Shown: piece after piece, positions 1 to 7,671 of the stretch
How the letters are laid out: each line of letters opens with the position of its first letter
Numbering within the stretch: the stretch's first letter is position 1
Source of the DNA: Cellvibrio polysaccharolyticus
Lineage (GTDB): Bacteria; Pseudomonadota; Gammaproteobacteria; Pseudomonadales; Cellvibrionaceae
NCBI RefSeq assembly: GCF_015182315.1
Contig: NZ_PRDL01000001.1
Span: forward strand, 3,676,001-3,740,000
Direction of reading: 5' to 3'
DNA length: 64,000 bases
Program-made: the position numbers and the translations under genes
The notes under the pieces: generated by a model
Told to the model about the DNA's origin: nothing
The model's database searches: none
What the model saw: only the letters and a program-made list of their open reading frames with translations

Positions 1-171
1 GGTTTCTACCCGGGCACCCGCACGGCGCGCTTCGTCGGCCACGCCTTCAAGTGCATCCGCGGAATGACGGGCATGAATCACCAGCCCGACACCGGGCTTC
101 GCCTCGCGGCGTACCAGCGCCGCGCCAATACCGGACGATGCGCCGGTAACCAGCAGAACTCGCTCACTCAT
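1..171 (-). CDS. Short-chain dehydrogenase/reductase (SDR), N-terminal fragment cut by window edge
   Basis: The first 57 codons of a minus-strand gene run off the left edge. The protein opens MSERVLLVTG followed by ASSGIGAALV, which gives the TGxxxGIG dinucleotide-binding motif of classical SDRs after a first hydrophobic beta strand, as in NAD(P)-dependent oxidoreductases. A later stretch reading LVIHARHS fits the second Rossmann strand, where cofactor preference is set. The catalytic Tyr-Lys part lies outside the window, so substrate and activity cannot be judged. It is divergent from yigZ, with a 252-base spacer that must hold both promoters. Confidence 0.8.
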   Translation of the reverse strand, partial: MSERVLLVTGASSGIGAALVRREAKPGVGLVIHARHSADALEGVADEARRAGARVET

Positions 172-423
172 TGCATTTACCCCTTTACCCGTTATGGGTT
201 CAACAGCCGTGCATTTGCACGCTAACCATGACTCGTTTGATCACCGCTAATGGCGTTATTCTTGCGCCTATTAATACGGTTGCTTTTTTGCACCATAAAA
301 GTGCATAAGCCGCTGATACTACGCCACCTGCCCGGCAATAGAAACCGACCACTCCCCTTAACCGACCCGCACGGCCAGCGGGCTGCTAGAATGGCGGCTC
401 TGTCACGCTTCGAAAACATCGCC

Positions 424-1065
424 ATGTCATCCACCGCTGCCTATCAGGTGCTCGCCGCTGAAACCTCCTGTGTTCTGGAAGAAAAACGCAGTGAATTTAT
501 TACCTGGCTGATCCCGGTGCAAAACCGCCAGCAGGCGATGGATGCCTTGCAAAACCTGCGGCAGCGCTACCCCGGTGCCAACCATTATTGCTGGGCTTAT
601 ATTCTCGGCAATGCGCAACAGCCGCAAAGCCAGGCATTTAATGATGATGGCGAACCCTCCGGCACCGCTGGCAAACCCATGCTGAATGTGCTCACTCACC
701 GCCAGGCGGGCGATACACTGGCAGTGGTGGTGCGTTTTTTTGGTGGCATCCGGCTGGGCGCGGGCGGCCTGGTGCGCGCTTACTCGGGCGCGGTATCCAT
801 GGCCACCGAGCAGGCGGATTGGAAAATTATTACCCCGGCACAGCCATTGGCAATTCAATGCGACTACGCCAGCGAAGATCGCATCCGCCACTTGCTGCAA
901 CAGACAGGCCTCAGCGTTACCGACAGCCAATACGGCAGCGATGTCACCTTGTTATTAGCGGCGCCGCTGGATCAATTACCGATGCTGCAACAACAGGTGC
1001 AAACGCTGACCGCCGGTAAAGGCAGCGTGAAGGTTTGCGAACCGGCGGGGGAAGACCGGATATGA
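424..1065 (+). CDS. yigZ: YigZ/IMPACT-family protein (UPF0029)
   Basis: A 213-residue protein of the YigZ/IMPACT family, whose members are implicated in translation control through the related eukaryotic IMPACT protein; the bacterial biochemical role is not settled. The diagnostic motif NDDGEPSGTAGKPML is near residue 75, followed by VVRFFGGIRLGAGGL around residue 105; together they mark the conserved N-terminal UPF0029 domain. The C-terminal part matches the smaller DUF1949 ferredoxin-like domain in position. The frame stays open upstream to position 250, but the ATG at 424 is chosen because family members begin just before the beta strand here (MSSTAAYQVLA). The PPTase gene follows on the same strand after a short spacer. 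Confidence 0.88.
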   Translation: MSSTAAYQVLAAETSCVLEEKRSEFITWLIPVQNRQQAMDALQNLRQRYPGANHYCWAYILGNAQQPQSQAFNDDGEPSGTAGKPMLNVLTHRQAGDTLAVVVRFFGGIRLGAGGLVRAYSGAVSMATEQADWKIITPAQPLAIQCDYASEDRIRHLLQQTGLSVTDSQYGSDVTLLLAAPLDQLPMLQQQVQTLTAGKGSVKVCEPAGEDRI

Positions 1066-1150
1066 AAAGCTCGGACATGAAAAACCCGGCAATGAAAAAT
1101 ACGAGTATGAAAACGGCAGAAATGAAAAGCGCCACTACAGGACGCACCGC

Positions 1151-1945
1151 ATGGGAAGTACAGCCATGATTAACACGGAAAAAACTAACGGCCTGCAACC
1201 GGTGACACTTTATTTACTGGCACTGTCCGAACAACTGCCGGCAGAAGAAGCGCTCGGCTGGTTATCCGCCAGCGAGCGACACCAGGCAGAGAATTTTTCA
1301 CGGGAAGCGTCCCGCAACCGTTATCTGCAAGTACGCGCCGCGGTGCGCTATTGTCTGGCGCAACATGCCGGCTGTACGCCGCAGCAACTGGTTATTGAAC
1401 GCAGCGAGGCGGGCAAACCGCAACTGGTAGCGCCCCGCCCGCTGTTTTTCAGTATTTCCCACAGCGACGACCAACTGGCCATCGCGATAACGACCGCGGG
1501 CGATATCGGTATTGATCTGGAAAGAATTGCCGCCCGTCGACCTTGCGCCGCGATTGCCGAGCGTTATTTTCACCCCCATGAAACCGATAAGCTGCAACAA
1601 TTACCCGCAGCGGAACAAACCCCCTTCTTCTTTGATTTATGGACATTAAAAGAAGCATTCTTCAAAGCCATTGGCACCGGCATTTCCAGCGGGCTGGATA
1701 AAGCCCGATTCACCCTGACCGGCGAATCAATAACCGCAACCTTTGACCCGTCATTGCATGAAACCGAAACCCATTGGCAATTTCAGCAATGGTCTTCCGG
1801 CGCCGGTTATAAAATGGCGCTGGCCTTGCGCCACCCGCTGCCACCGCTGGTAAAGCAGCCGGTTCAGCTGCAATGGTTACAACTGCCGGTGGTTACCGGC
1901 CAACAAATACAAGCGGCAACTTTTAGCGAATCCGCCGCAACTTGA
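1151..1945 (+). CDS. 4'-phosphopantetheinyl transferase, Sfp/HetI type
   Basis: This enzyme transfers the phosphopantetheine arm of CoA to a serine of carrier proteins (acyl, peptidyl or aryl). The Sfp-type signature is complete: GIDLERI (Asp122, Glu124; Mg2+ ligands) and WTLKEAFFKA (Glu168) about 45 residues later, and a SISHSDDQLAIAI strand before the first motif. At 264 residues it is the normal two-subdomain monomeric size, unlike AcpS. No polyketide or peptide synthetase is in the window, so it probably serves fatty acid ACP or unlinked clusters. An in-frame ATG at 1166 is an alternative start; an AGGA lies upstream of the ATG at 1151. It is followed by ispB on the same strand. Confidence 0.87.
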   Translation: MGSTAMINTEKTNGLQPVTLYLLALSEQLPAEEALGWLSASERHQAENFSREASRNRYLQVRAAVRYCLAQHAGCTPQQLVIERSEAGKPQLVAPRPLFFSISHSDDQLAIAITTAGDIGIDLERIAARRPCAAIAERYFHPHETDKLQQLPAAEQTPFFFDLWTLKEAFFKAIGTGISSGLDKARFTLTGESITATFDPSLHETETHWQFQQWSSGAGYKMALALRHPLPPLVKQPVQLQWLQLPVVTGQQIQAATFSESAAT

Positions 1946-2035
1946 CACCCCGGCAACCGCTGTTAGGATGACCATCGCTAATTGCACCCGCTGCCAGGAC
2001 GCCCGGCGCTACAACCACTTACAAGAAGATTTTTC

Positions 2036-2998
2036 ATGCTGCCACTGCATCACGTTGTTCAAGATGACTTCTCCGCCGTTAATGATCTGATTATTCGCCA
2101 ACTGCACTCCGATGTCGGGCTGGTGGAAAATATCGGTCACTACCTGGTAGAAGCTGGCGGCAAACGGTTGCGTCCGTTGATGGTATTGCTCACCGCCAAC
2201 GCCATGGGCTATCAGCAAAAGCATCATCTGGATCTGGCCGCTATTATCGAATTTATTCACACCGCTACCTTGCTGCATGACGACGTGGTCGATATGTCCA
2301 GCCTGCGTCGCGGTCGCGCTACCGCCAATGCCAAATGGGGCAATGCGCCCAGCGTGCTGGTAGGCGACTTTCTCTACTCCCGTGCCTTTCAAATGATGGT
2401 CGCGATTGGCGACATGGAAATCATGGCCATTTTGTCATCGGCCACCAACCGCATCTCCGAAGGCGAAGTGCAGCAGCTGACCAACGCCCGCAACCCGGAA
2501 ATCGACGAAGCCACCTACTTCACCGTTATCGATAAAAAAACCGCCGTGCTGTTTGCCGCCGCCTGTGAAGTAGCGGCGGTACTGACCAACGCCACAGACG
2601 TTCAACGTCAGGCGCTGAAAGCCTACGGTCACCACGTTGGCATGGCCTTTCAACTGGTGGATGACGCCCTGGATTACACCGGTGATGCCGAAACCCTCGG
2701 CAAAAACGTGGGCGACGATCTGGCCGAAGGCAAACCTACCCTGCCGCTGATTTATGCCATGAAAACCGGCACTGCCGCCCAGGCAGAGCTGATCGCCAAC
2801 GCCATCCGCGAGGGCGATGCCGGCCAGCTGCAGAACATTCTTGCCATCGTGCAAGACACCGGCGCCATGGAATACACCCTCAACGCCGCTCGCCAGCATG
2901 TTGCCGCGGCGCAAAAACAATTGGAAACTTTACCGGCCTCTGACTACTCCAAAGCCATGTTTGAGGTAGCTGCCTTCGCGCTGGCTCGAACTTTTTAA
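2036..2998 (+). CDS. ispB: Octaprenyl (all-trans polyprenyl) diphosphate synthase
   Basis: Trans-prenyltransferase that elongates farnesyl diphosphate with isopentenyl diphosphate to make the ubiquinone side chain. Seen: GGKRLRPL near residue 41, the first aspartate-rich motif DDVVD (82-86) and the second DDALD (209-213), both needed for Mg2+-diphosphate binding. No bulky aromatic residues block the position just before the first motif (HTATLLHDD), as expected for long-chain products. The length of 320 residues matches IspB. The ATG at 2036 is preferred over the upstream in-frame start at 1982 because it has AAGAAG upstream and aligns with the family N terminus. Exact chain length (C40 or C45) cannot be read from sequence. 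Confidence 0.92.
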   Translation: MLPLHHVVQDDFSAVNDLIIRQLHSDVGLVENIGHYLVEAGGKRLRPLMVLLTANAMGYQQKHHLDLAAIIEFIHTATLLHDDVVDMSSLRRGRATANAKWGNAPSVLVGDFLYSRAFQMMVAIGDMEIMAILSSATNRISEGEVQQLTNARNPEIDEATYFTVIDKKTAVLFAAACEVAAVLTNATDVQRQALKAYGHHVGMAFQLVDDALDYTGDAETLGKNVGDDLAEGKPTLPLIYAMKTGTAAQAELIANAIREGDAGQLQNILAIVQDTGAMEYTLNAARQHVAAAQKQLETLPASDYSKAMFEVAAFALARTF

Positions 2999-3041
2999 GC
3001 GTTTTGATCGTTTTATCAACCCTTATCCGGGTCGGCTTAAC

Positions 3042-3069
3042 TGGACAAGTGCGATACAGCGGGTAGAAT
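3042..3069 (+). promoter_or_regulatory. Probable sigma70 promoter of fabA
   Basis: TGGACA (3042-3047) and TAGAAT (3064-3069) are separated by 16 bases, a reasonable sigma70 pair, and lie about 70 bases before the fabA start. A partial AACTGG sequence overlaps the -35 region, but it does not form a convincing FadR site. Confidence 0.5.
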
Positions 3070-3136
3070 GGCGCCCTTTGCTGAGGCTGTGCCCGTGGGC
3101 GCGCCATTGATAAGCCACTTAAAACGAGTTGATAAC

Positions 3137-3661
3137 ATGATCCCTTATGAAGCCAAAAGCTCATACAACCGCGACGAGTTAATCGAATGCGGTAAAGGCA
3201 ATCTGTTTGGTCCCGGTAACGCACAACTGCCTCTCCCGAATATGCTGATGCTGGATCGCATTGCCCACATTAGCCAGACCGGCGGTGAATACGGCAAAGG
3301 TGAGATTGTCGCCGAACTCGATATTTCTCCGGACTTGTGGTTCTTTGATTGTCACTTCCCGGGTGACCCGGTAATGCCAGGCTGCTTGGGTCTGGATGCC
3401 ATGTGGCAGCTGGTTGGCTTCTTCCTGGCATGGAAAGGCAACCCGGGCCGTGGCCGCGCGCTGGGCTGTGGTGAAGTCAAATTCACCGGTCAGATCCTGC
3501 CAACTGCCAAACGTATTACTTACCACATCAATCTGAAGCGTGTTATCGAACGCAAACTGATTATGGGTATCGCCGATGGTCGCGTTTCCTGTGATGGCAA
3601 AGACATTTACTTTGCTCACGATCTGCGTGTCGGGCTCTTTACCAACACAGACAGTTTTTAA
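3137..3661 (+). CDS. fabA: Bifunctional 3-hydroxydecanoyl-ACP dehydratase/isomerase
   Basis: FabA dehydrates 3-hydroxydecanoyl-ACP and isomerises trans-2- to cis-3-decenoyl-ACP, the branch point of anaerobic unsaturated fatty acid synthesis. The hot-dog-fold active site is seen as CHFPGDPVMPGCLGLDAMWQ, with catalytic His73 and Asp87. The length is 174 residues (family about 171). The ATG at 3137 gives the family N terminus (MIPYEAKSSY); the upstream in-frame extension is not conserved in form. It is followed directly by fabB, the usual partner that extends the cis intermediate, so the two genes define the FabA-FabB pathway. Confidence 0.96.
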   Translation: MIPYEAKSSYNRDELIECGKGNLFGPGNAQLPLPNMLMLDRIAHISQTGGEYGKGEIVAELDISPDLWFFDCHFPGDPVMPGCLGLDAMWQLVGFFLAWKGNPGRGRALGCGEVKFTGQILPTAKRITYHINLKRVIERKLIMGIADGRVSCDGKDIYFAHDLRVGLFTNTDSF

Positions 3662-3698
3662 CTATCCCATTAGGCCATCCGCATGCGGTTTCTCTCCT

Positions 3699-3718
3699 AT
3701 GGCATAATTATGCGCCAT
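3699..3718. promoter_or_regulatory. Imperfect palindrome upstream of fabB
   Basis: ATGGCATAATTATGCGCCAT is an imperfect inverted repeat around an ATAATTAT core, about 80 bases before the fabB start. The core contains a CATAAT that could be a -10 element. It may be an operator or part of a fabB promoter; no known regulator motif was matched. Confidence 0.3.
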
Positions 3719-3795
3719 CTGCTTCGCAGGGCGCGCAGAGAAAATGCTCCACAAAAAAAGAGAAACAGGCTCGGTAAACAGATAAGAGGTAGCCT

Positions 3796-5013
3796 ATGAG
3801 ACGCGTTGTAGTTACCGGCATGGGCATTGTGTCCTGCCTGGGAAATGACCAGACCGCTGTACTTGATGCCCTGCGTGCAGGACGCTCCGGCATCAAATTT
3901 CAGGAAGCTTATAAAGAAAAAGGCTTTCGTAGCCATGTAGCCGGTTCTGTTGATATTGATCTTGCGGCACACATTGACCGCAAGGTGTTGCGTTTTATGG
4001 GTGACGCGGCAGCATTCGCCTATTTGTCCATGCAGCAGGCGATTGCCGATGCCAACCTGGGCGAAGACCAGGTTTCCAACACCCGCACCGGCATTATTAT
4101 GGGTTCCGGCGGCGCGTCGTCGCTCAACCTGGTTGAAGCGGCAGACATTCTGCGTGAAAAAGGCCTGAAACGTGTAGGTCCTTACCGCGTAACACAAACC
4201 ATGGGCAGCACGACCTCTGCATGCCTGGCCACGCCGTTTAAAATCAAGGGCGTCAACTACTCGCTGTCGTCTGCCTGTGCCACCAGTGCGCATTGCATTG
4301 GCAGCGCCATGGAACAAATTCAGCTGGGCAAACAGGACATCGTATTTGCCGGCGGCGGTGAAGAAGAACATTGGACATTAACTTGTCTGTTCGACGCCAT
4401 GGGCGCCCTGTCTACCAAGTACAACGATACGCCGGAAAAAGCATCCCGTGCTTACGATGCAGACCGTGATGGTTTTGTTATCGCTGGCGGCGGTGGCTGT
4501 CTGGTACTGGAAGAACTGGAACACGCGCTGGCGCGTGGTGCCAAAATTTACGGTGAACTGGTTGGTTACGGCGCAACCTCTGACGGCTACGACATGGTCG
4601 CACCGTCCGGTGAAGGCGCAAGCCGCTGTATGCAGCAAGCCATGGCCACCACGGAAGGCAGCATTGATTACATCAATTCCCACGGCACCAGCACCCCGGT
4701 TGGCGACCTGGCAGAATTGAAGGCGATCAAAAGCACCTTCGGTGACAAGATACCGGCCATCAGCTCCACCAAATCACTCACCGGCCACTCATTGGGTGCT
4801 ACCGGCGTACAGGAAGCGATTTATTGCTTGCTGATGATGCAAAACAACTTCATTTGCGCGTCTGCCAACATCGACAACCTCGATGAAGAAGCCAAAGACA
4901 TGCCGATTGTATTGCAGCGCCAGGACAACGTAACGCTGAACCGCGTTATGTCGAACAGCTTCGGCTTCGGCGGCACCAACGCCTGCCTGGTGTTTCAGCG
5001 CTACCAGGGCTGA
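3796..5013 (+). CDS. fabB: 3-oxoacyl-ACP synthase I (KAS I)
   Basis: FabB condenses malonyl-ACP with acyl-ACP and is required to elongate the cis-3-decenoyl-ACP made by FabA. The thiolase-fold catalytic triad is visible: nucleophile Cys161 in SSACATSAHCIG, His296 in HGTSTPVGD and His331 in KSLTGHSLGATG. The length of 405 residues and N terminus MRRVVVTGMGIVSCLGN fit KAS I. It has a separate 134-base spacer after fabA, so it may have its own promoter as well as read-through. A strong terminator follows. Confidence 0.96.
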   Translation: MRRVVVTGMGIVSCLGNDQTAVLDALRAGRSGIKFQEAYKEKGFRSHVAGSVDIDLAAHIDRKVLRFMGDAAAFAYLSMQQAIADANLGEDQVSNTRTGIIMGSGGASSLNLVEAADILREKGLKRVGPYRVTQTMGSTTSACLATPFKIKGVNYSLSSACATSAHCIGSAMEQIQLGKQDIVFAGGGEEEHWTLTCLFDAMGALSTKYNDTPEKASRAYDADRDGFVIAGGGGCLVLEELEHALARGAKIYGELVGYGATSDGYDMVAPSGEGASRCMQQAMATTEGSIDYINSHGTSTPVGDLAELKAIKSTFGDKIPAISSTKSLTGHSLGATGVQEAIYCLLMMQNNFICASANIDNLDEEAKDMPIVLQRQDNVTLNRVMSNSFGFGGTNACLVFQRYQG

Positions 5014-5034
5014 TGCACCGCAAGCCATAAAAAA

Positions 5035-5066
5035 GGCCGATCATCCCACGATGATCGGCCTTTTTT
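5035..5066 (+). terminator. Rho-independent terminator after fabB
   Basis: A perfect 10-bp stem GGCCGATCAT / ATGATCGGCC with a 6-base loop is followed by TTTTTT. A run of A before the stem means it may also act on the convergent minus-strand gene. Confidence 0.9.
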
Positions 5067-5149
5067 GTCTCTGTAATTACCTGACCGGGCAGCCTGCGTT
5101 ACGCAGCATTGCAATACAGGCAATTGTTCAAACCTGCCCAGGAAAAAAC

Positions 5150-6031
5150 CTACCCGGGCAGATGCTCTCGGTTATGCGCCCACTGGCGAATCATCGGTAA
5201 CAACGCGGTGCGCCAGATACGCGGTTGCACACCAAAACCATCACGCACCCGGCGACACACCAGCACCGCGCTCAAAGGTTCATTCGCAGCGGCCGTCTCG
5301 GTAACGTCCAGCACAATGCCTTCGGTCAGTTGCAATTGCTCCATGGTTTGAATCACCTGCCGGGCAAACTCCGCCTCGGTGCAGGAATCACCGCTGCAAT
5401 AATGCATGATTCCCCAGTTCTCGGCGCCACACAGCACCTGCTTCACAATACCCACGCAAACACGCGCGATATCCGATAACGCCGTGGGTGCGCCACGTAG
5501 CAACGTGCTGGCACCACTGATTCTGCCATGCTCGAAAATGGACTCCAGCTGTTGCGTGAGCAAGTTATTACCGTAGCTGCCAATCACCCAACTCAAGCGC
5601 AAACCAATCCACTTTTGCAAATGCTCTTCAAGCACCTGCTCGGCCGCCAGAAATGCCTGACCCAGCTCACTGACCGGCGCCGGCTTGTCTTTCTCGGAGT
5701 GCGCGTTTTTGCTCTCGCCGCTGAATACCTTATAGCTGGACAAATGCAGTAAAGGAATCTGATACACCGCACACACATGCGCCAGGTTATCGGCCACCGC
5801 ACGAATTTCAGCGGCGCGCCCTGGCGCATGCAAATCCGACCAGCCAAAGCCGTTAATAATCATCGCCGGTTGATGATGGCGCACATAGGCCGTTACACTG
5901 TCGCTATCGCGCCAGTCAGGCGCATCCGCCCCGCCACCCAGCAAGGTTACCGACTCACGCTCAAACTCGTGCTCCAGCGCTTGCCCCAGGGCACCGCGAT
6001 AGTCTGTTAGTAAAATTCTGGTTGGTATCAT
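5150..6031 (-). CDS. RmlD-like NAD(P)-binding sugar-nucleotide reductase homologue, active site degenerate
   Basis: A 293-residue extended-SDR protein resembling dTDP-4-dehydrorhamnose reductase. The N terminus (RILLTDYRGALGQAL) has a weakened GxxGxxG loop, and LLHLSSYKVFSG stands where RmlD has its Ser/Thr-x-x-Tyr-Val-Phe-Asp-Gly block. The usual Tyr-x-x-x-Lys catalytic pair (YGxSK in RmlD) is replaced by LGQAF before LAAEQVLEE. It may therefore be a non-catalytic or altered member; no rhamnose genes are nearby. The ATG at 6031 is chosen over an in-frame codon at 6067 because homologues start immediately before the first beta strand. It is convergent with fabB and has no obvious operon partner. 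Confidence 0.7.
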   Translation of the reverse strand: MIPTRILLTDYRGALGQALEHEFERESVTLLGGGADAPDWRDSDSVTAYVRHHQPAMIINGFGWSDLHAPGRAAEIRAVADNLAHVCAVYQIPLLHLSSYKVFSGESKNAHSEKDKPAPVSELGQAFLAAEQVLEEHLQKWIGLRLSWVIGSYGNNLLTQQLESIFEHGRISGASTLLRGAPTALSDIARVCVGIVKQVLCGAENWGIMHYCSGDSCTEAEFARQVIQTMEQLQLTEGIVLDVTETAAANEPLSAVLVCRRVRDGFGVQPRIWRTALLPMIRQWAHNREHLPG

Positions 6032-6221
6032 AAGGTTCTTTGTCAGGTTAACGATCGAAGCGATCACTTGACCGGATCGTCAGGGAATCTCCGGTTATAG
6101 CGAAAGCGGCTGACCTCAGGTCAAATGGCAATGGCCTTATTCTAGCGGTTGTTGAAATAGCGCGAAAACTTTTCAGCACCGTTTTTCGCGGCAAAACAGC
6201 ACATCATCAACAAGCTTCGCG

Positions 6222-6584
6222 TTACCCTCTGGCAAAGTGCTTGCCGGTTTCGTCGTAAAAACGCTCCAGCCGCTCTACCAGCAGACCGGTCAAGGCGACC
6301 TGACGCACGCGCTTGTCCTGTGCGGATTCGCTCTCCTTCAACAACCCCTGATCAATCAATTGCTGGATATATTTCACCGCCGTGCGACGGCTTATGCTGG
6401 GCATAAAAGCATACAAATCCGTTTTGTTAACCGGCTCTCCCAGCAACCACATGTGCGTCAGCAAATCACTGTAGCTGAGATCACCCATTCCCAAATCGGT
6501 AAATAAACCGATCCAGCTTTCGTCCATGGCAATTAATGCCTGCGCCACCCGTTTGCGATTGTGTGAACTATTACGAGCCATCAT
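6222..6584 (-). CDS. Small winged-helix transcriptional regulator (MarR-like)
   Basis: About 120 residues with a central winged helix-turn-helix: SYSDLLTHMWLLGEPV, then SRRTAVKYIQQLIDQGLL as the recognition helix region, then a basic wing (SAQDKRVRQVALT). The C terminus is a helix (VERLERFYDETGK), like the dimerisation helix of MarR proteins. It is transcribed away from the TIM-barrel/SBP/oxygenase genes, and a perfect palindrome lies in the shared intergenic region, so it probably controls that cluster (inference). The start may be ATG 6584, the adjacent ATG 6581, or GTG 6602. Confidence 0.7.
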   Translation of the reverse strand: MMARNSSHNRKRVAQALIAMDESWIGLFTDLGMGDLSYSDLLTHMWLLGEPVNKTDLYAFMPSISRRTAVKYIQQLIDQGLLKESESAQDKRVRQVALTGLLVERLERFYDETGKHFARG

Positions 6585-6642
6585 TCCATTCTCTGACCTC
6601 ACCCCATAATAGTGCAGTTTTACATATATTTGCCCGACACGG

Positions 6643-6752
6643 GAGCACCTGTGCTGCTTTTATTTATTGAACAGCCCAACCATAAAAATGCAAATATACA
6701 TGCAAAACAACATGTTATTTAACATGCATTACGCATGGCACAGGTGTTGCTC
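6643..6752. repeat. Long-range inverted repeat framing the operator region
   Basis: GAGCACCTGTGC at 6643-6654 is complementary to GCACAGGTGTTGCTC at 6738-6752, apart from a two-base bulge. The arms enclose about 83 bases with the palindrome. They could form a DNA loop site pair or the closing stem of a 5' leader RNA; neither is proven. Confidence 0.35.
6711..6726. promoter_or_regulatory. Perfect palindromic operator candidate
   Basis: CATGTTATTTAACATG consists of two perfect 6-bp half-sites around ATTT, 68 bases before the TIM-barrel gene and 127 bases before the divergent regulator start. A weaker related element TGCAAATATACATGCA lies at 6689-6704. Size and symmetry fit a dimeric winged-helix regulator such as the adjacent gene product. 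Confidence 0.5.
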
Positions 6753-6794
6753 TGGCACGGTTAACGTCATCGCAATACAGCACAGAGGATCACC

Positions 6795-7646
6795 ATGCAA
6801 TTCAAACTGTTTAAAACCTTGTGGGGTTTTTCAGGCTCATTATCCCAAGCCGTTGCAGAGGCGCAACAAGCAGGGTTTGACGGCATTGAAGGAATGGCAC
6901 CAGGCGCACCCGCCGCCAATGCAGAATTTGCCCGGCTGCTTGCCGATAACAGGCTGGCTTACATTGCAGAAATATGCACCGGCGGCAGTTACGTGCCCGA
7001 CAGAAAAGCCACACCGGCCATGCACCTGGAGGATTTGGAAAACAAGGTGAGCCAAGCAAAAACCTTGCAGCCCCTGTTGATCAATGTAATGGCCGGTTGC
7101 GATGCCTGGCCACTACAAACCCAGGTGGAATTTTTTCGCGCCGCTCAGGCCATTGGAGAAAAACATAAGGTTGTTTTAAGTTTTGAAACCCATCGCAGCC
7201 GCTCAACCTTTAATCCCTGGATAACCGAAGCGATTATCCAGCAACTCCCGGATTTACGACTCACCGCCGACATCAGCCACTGGATAGTGGTTACCGAACG
7301 CCTGCTGGAAGACGACGCTGACTGGCAAACACTGTTGAACATCGCCGCACAAGTGCATCACCTGCACGGGCGCGTCGGTTATCCGCAAGGCCCGCAAGTA
7401 CCTCACCCCGCCGCACCGGAATACCGCGACTGCCTTGCGTTTCATCAACGCTTTTGGGAGCAGGTTTGGCGCAGCCAGCAACAACGTCATTACGGCATCA
7501 CCACCATGACGCCGGAATTCGGGCCGGATCGTTACCTGCACACCCTGCCCTTTACCGACCAGCCGGTTGCCGACCTCTGGCAAATCAATCGCTGGATGGG
7601 CAATACCGAGCGCACTCACTTTCAACAATACCTGCACAACCATTAA
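6795..7646 (+). CDS. Sugar phosphate isomerase/epimerase-like TIM-barrel protein
   Basis: A 283-residue protein of the xylose-isomerase-like TIM-barrel superfamily. The alternating strands carry the expected metal-ligand candidates: Glu131 (SFETHR), Asp159 with His162 (ADISHW), His191 (HLHGRVG) and Glu241 (TPEFGPD). Enzymes of this superfamily are divalent-metal isomerases, epimerases or lyases acting on small polar molecules; the substrate cannot be told from sequence. The start is supported by GAGGAT seven bases upstream. It is the first gene of a probable three-gene operon, with 25 bases before the binding-protein gene. Confidence 0.75.
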   Translation: MQFKLFKTLWGFSGSLSQAVAEAQQAGFDGIEGMAPGAPAANAEFARLLADNRLAYIAEICTGGSYVPDRKATPAMHLEDLENKVSQAKTLQPLLINVMAGCDAWPLQTQVEFFRAAQAIGEKHKVVLSFETHRSRSTFNPWITEAIIQQLPDLRLTADISHWIVVTERLLEDDADWQTLLNIAAQVHHLHGRVGYPQGPQVPHPAAPEYRDCLAFHQRFWEQVWRSQQQRHYGITTMTPEFGPDRYLHTLPFTDQPVADLWQINRWMGNTERTHFQQYLHNH

Positions 7647-7671
7647 CCATGACCCACCGTCGGAGCATTTT

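Noticed and set aside
3035..3060. FadR operator in the fabA promoter
   Set aside because: AACTGG and a nearby AAGT are present, but the central spacing and second half-site do not fit the FadR consensus.
6603..6794. Guanidine (ykkC-type) riboswitch upstream of the TIM-barrel/SBP/oxygenase genes
   Set aside because: The binding-protein family made this worth checking, but none of the conserved ykkC sequence blocks or paired ACGR-loop hairpins were seen.
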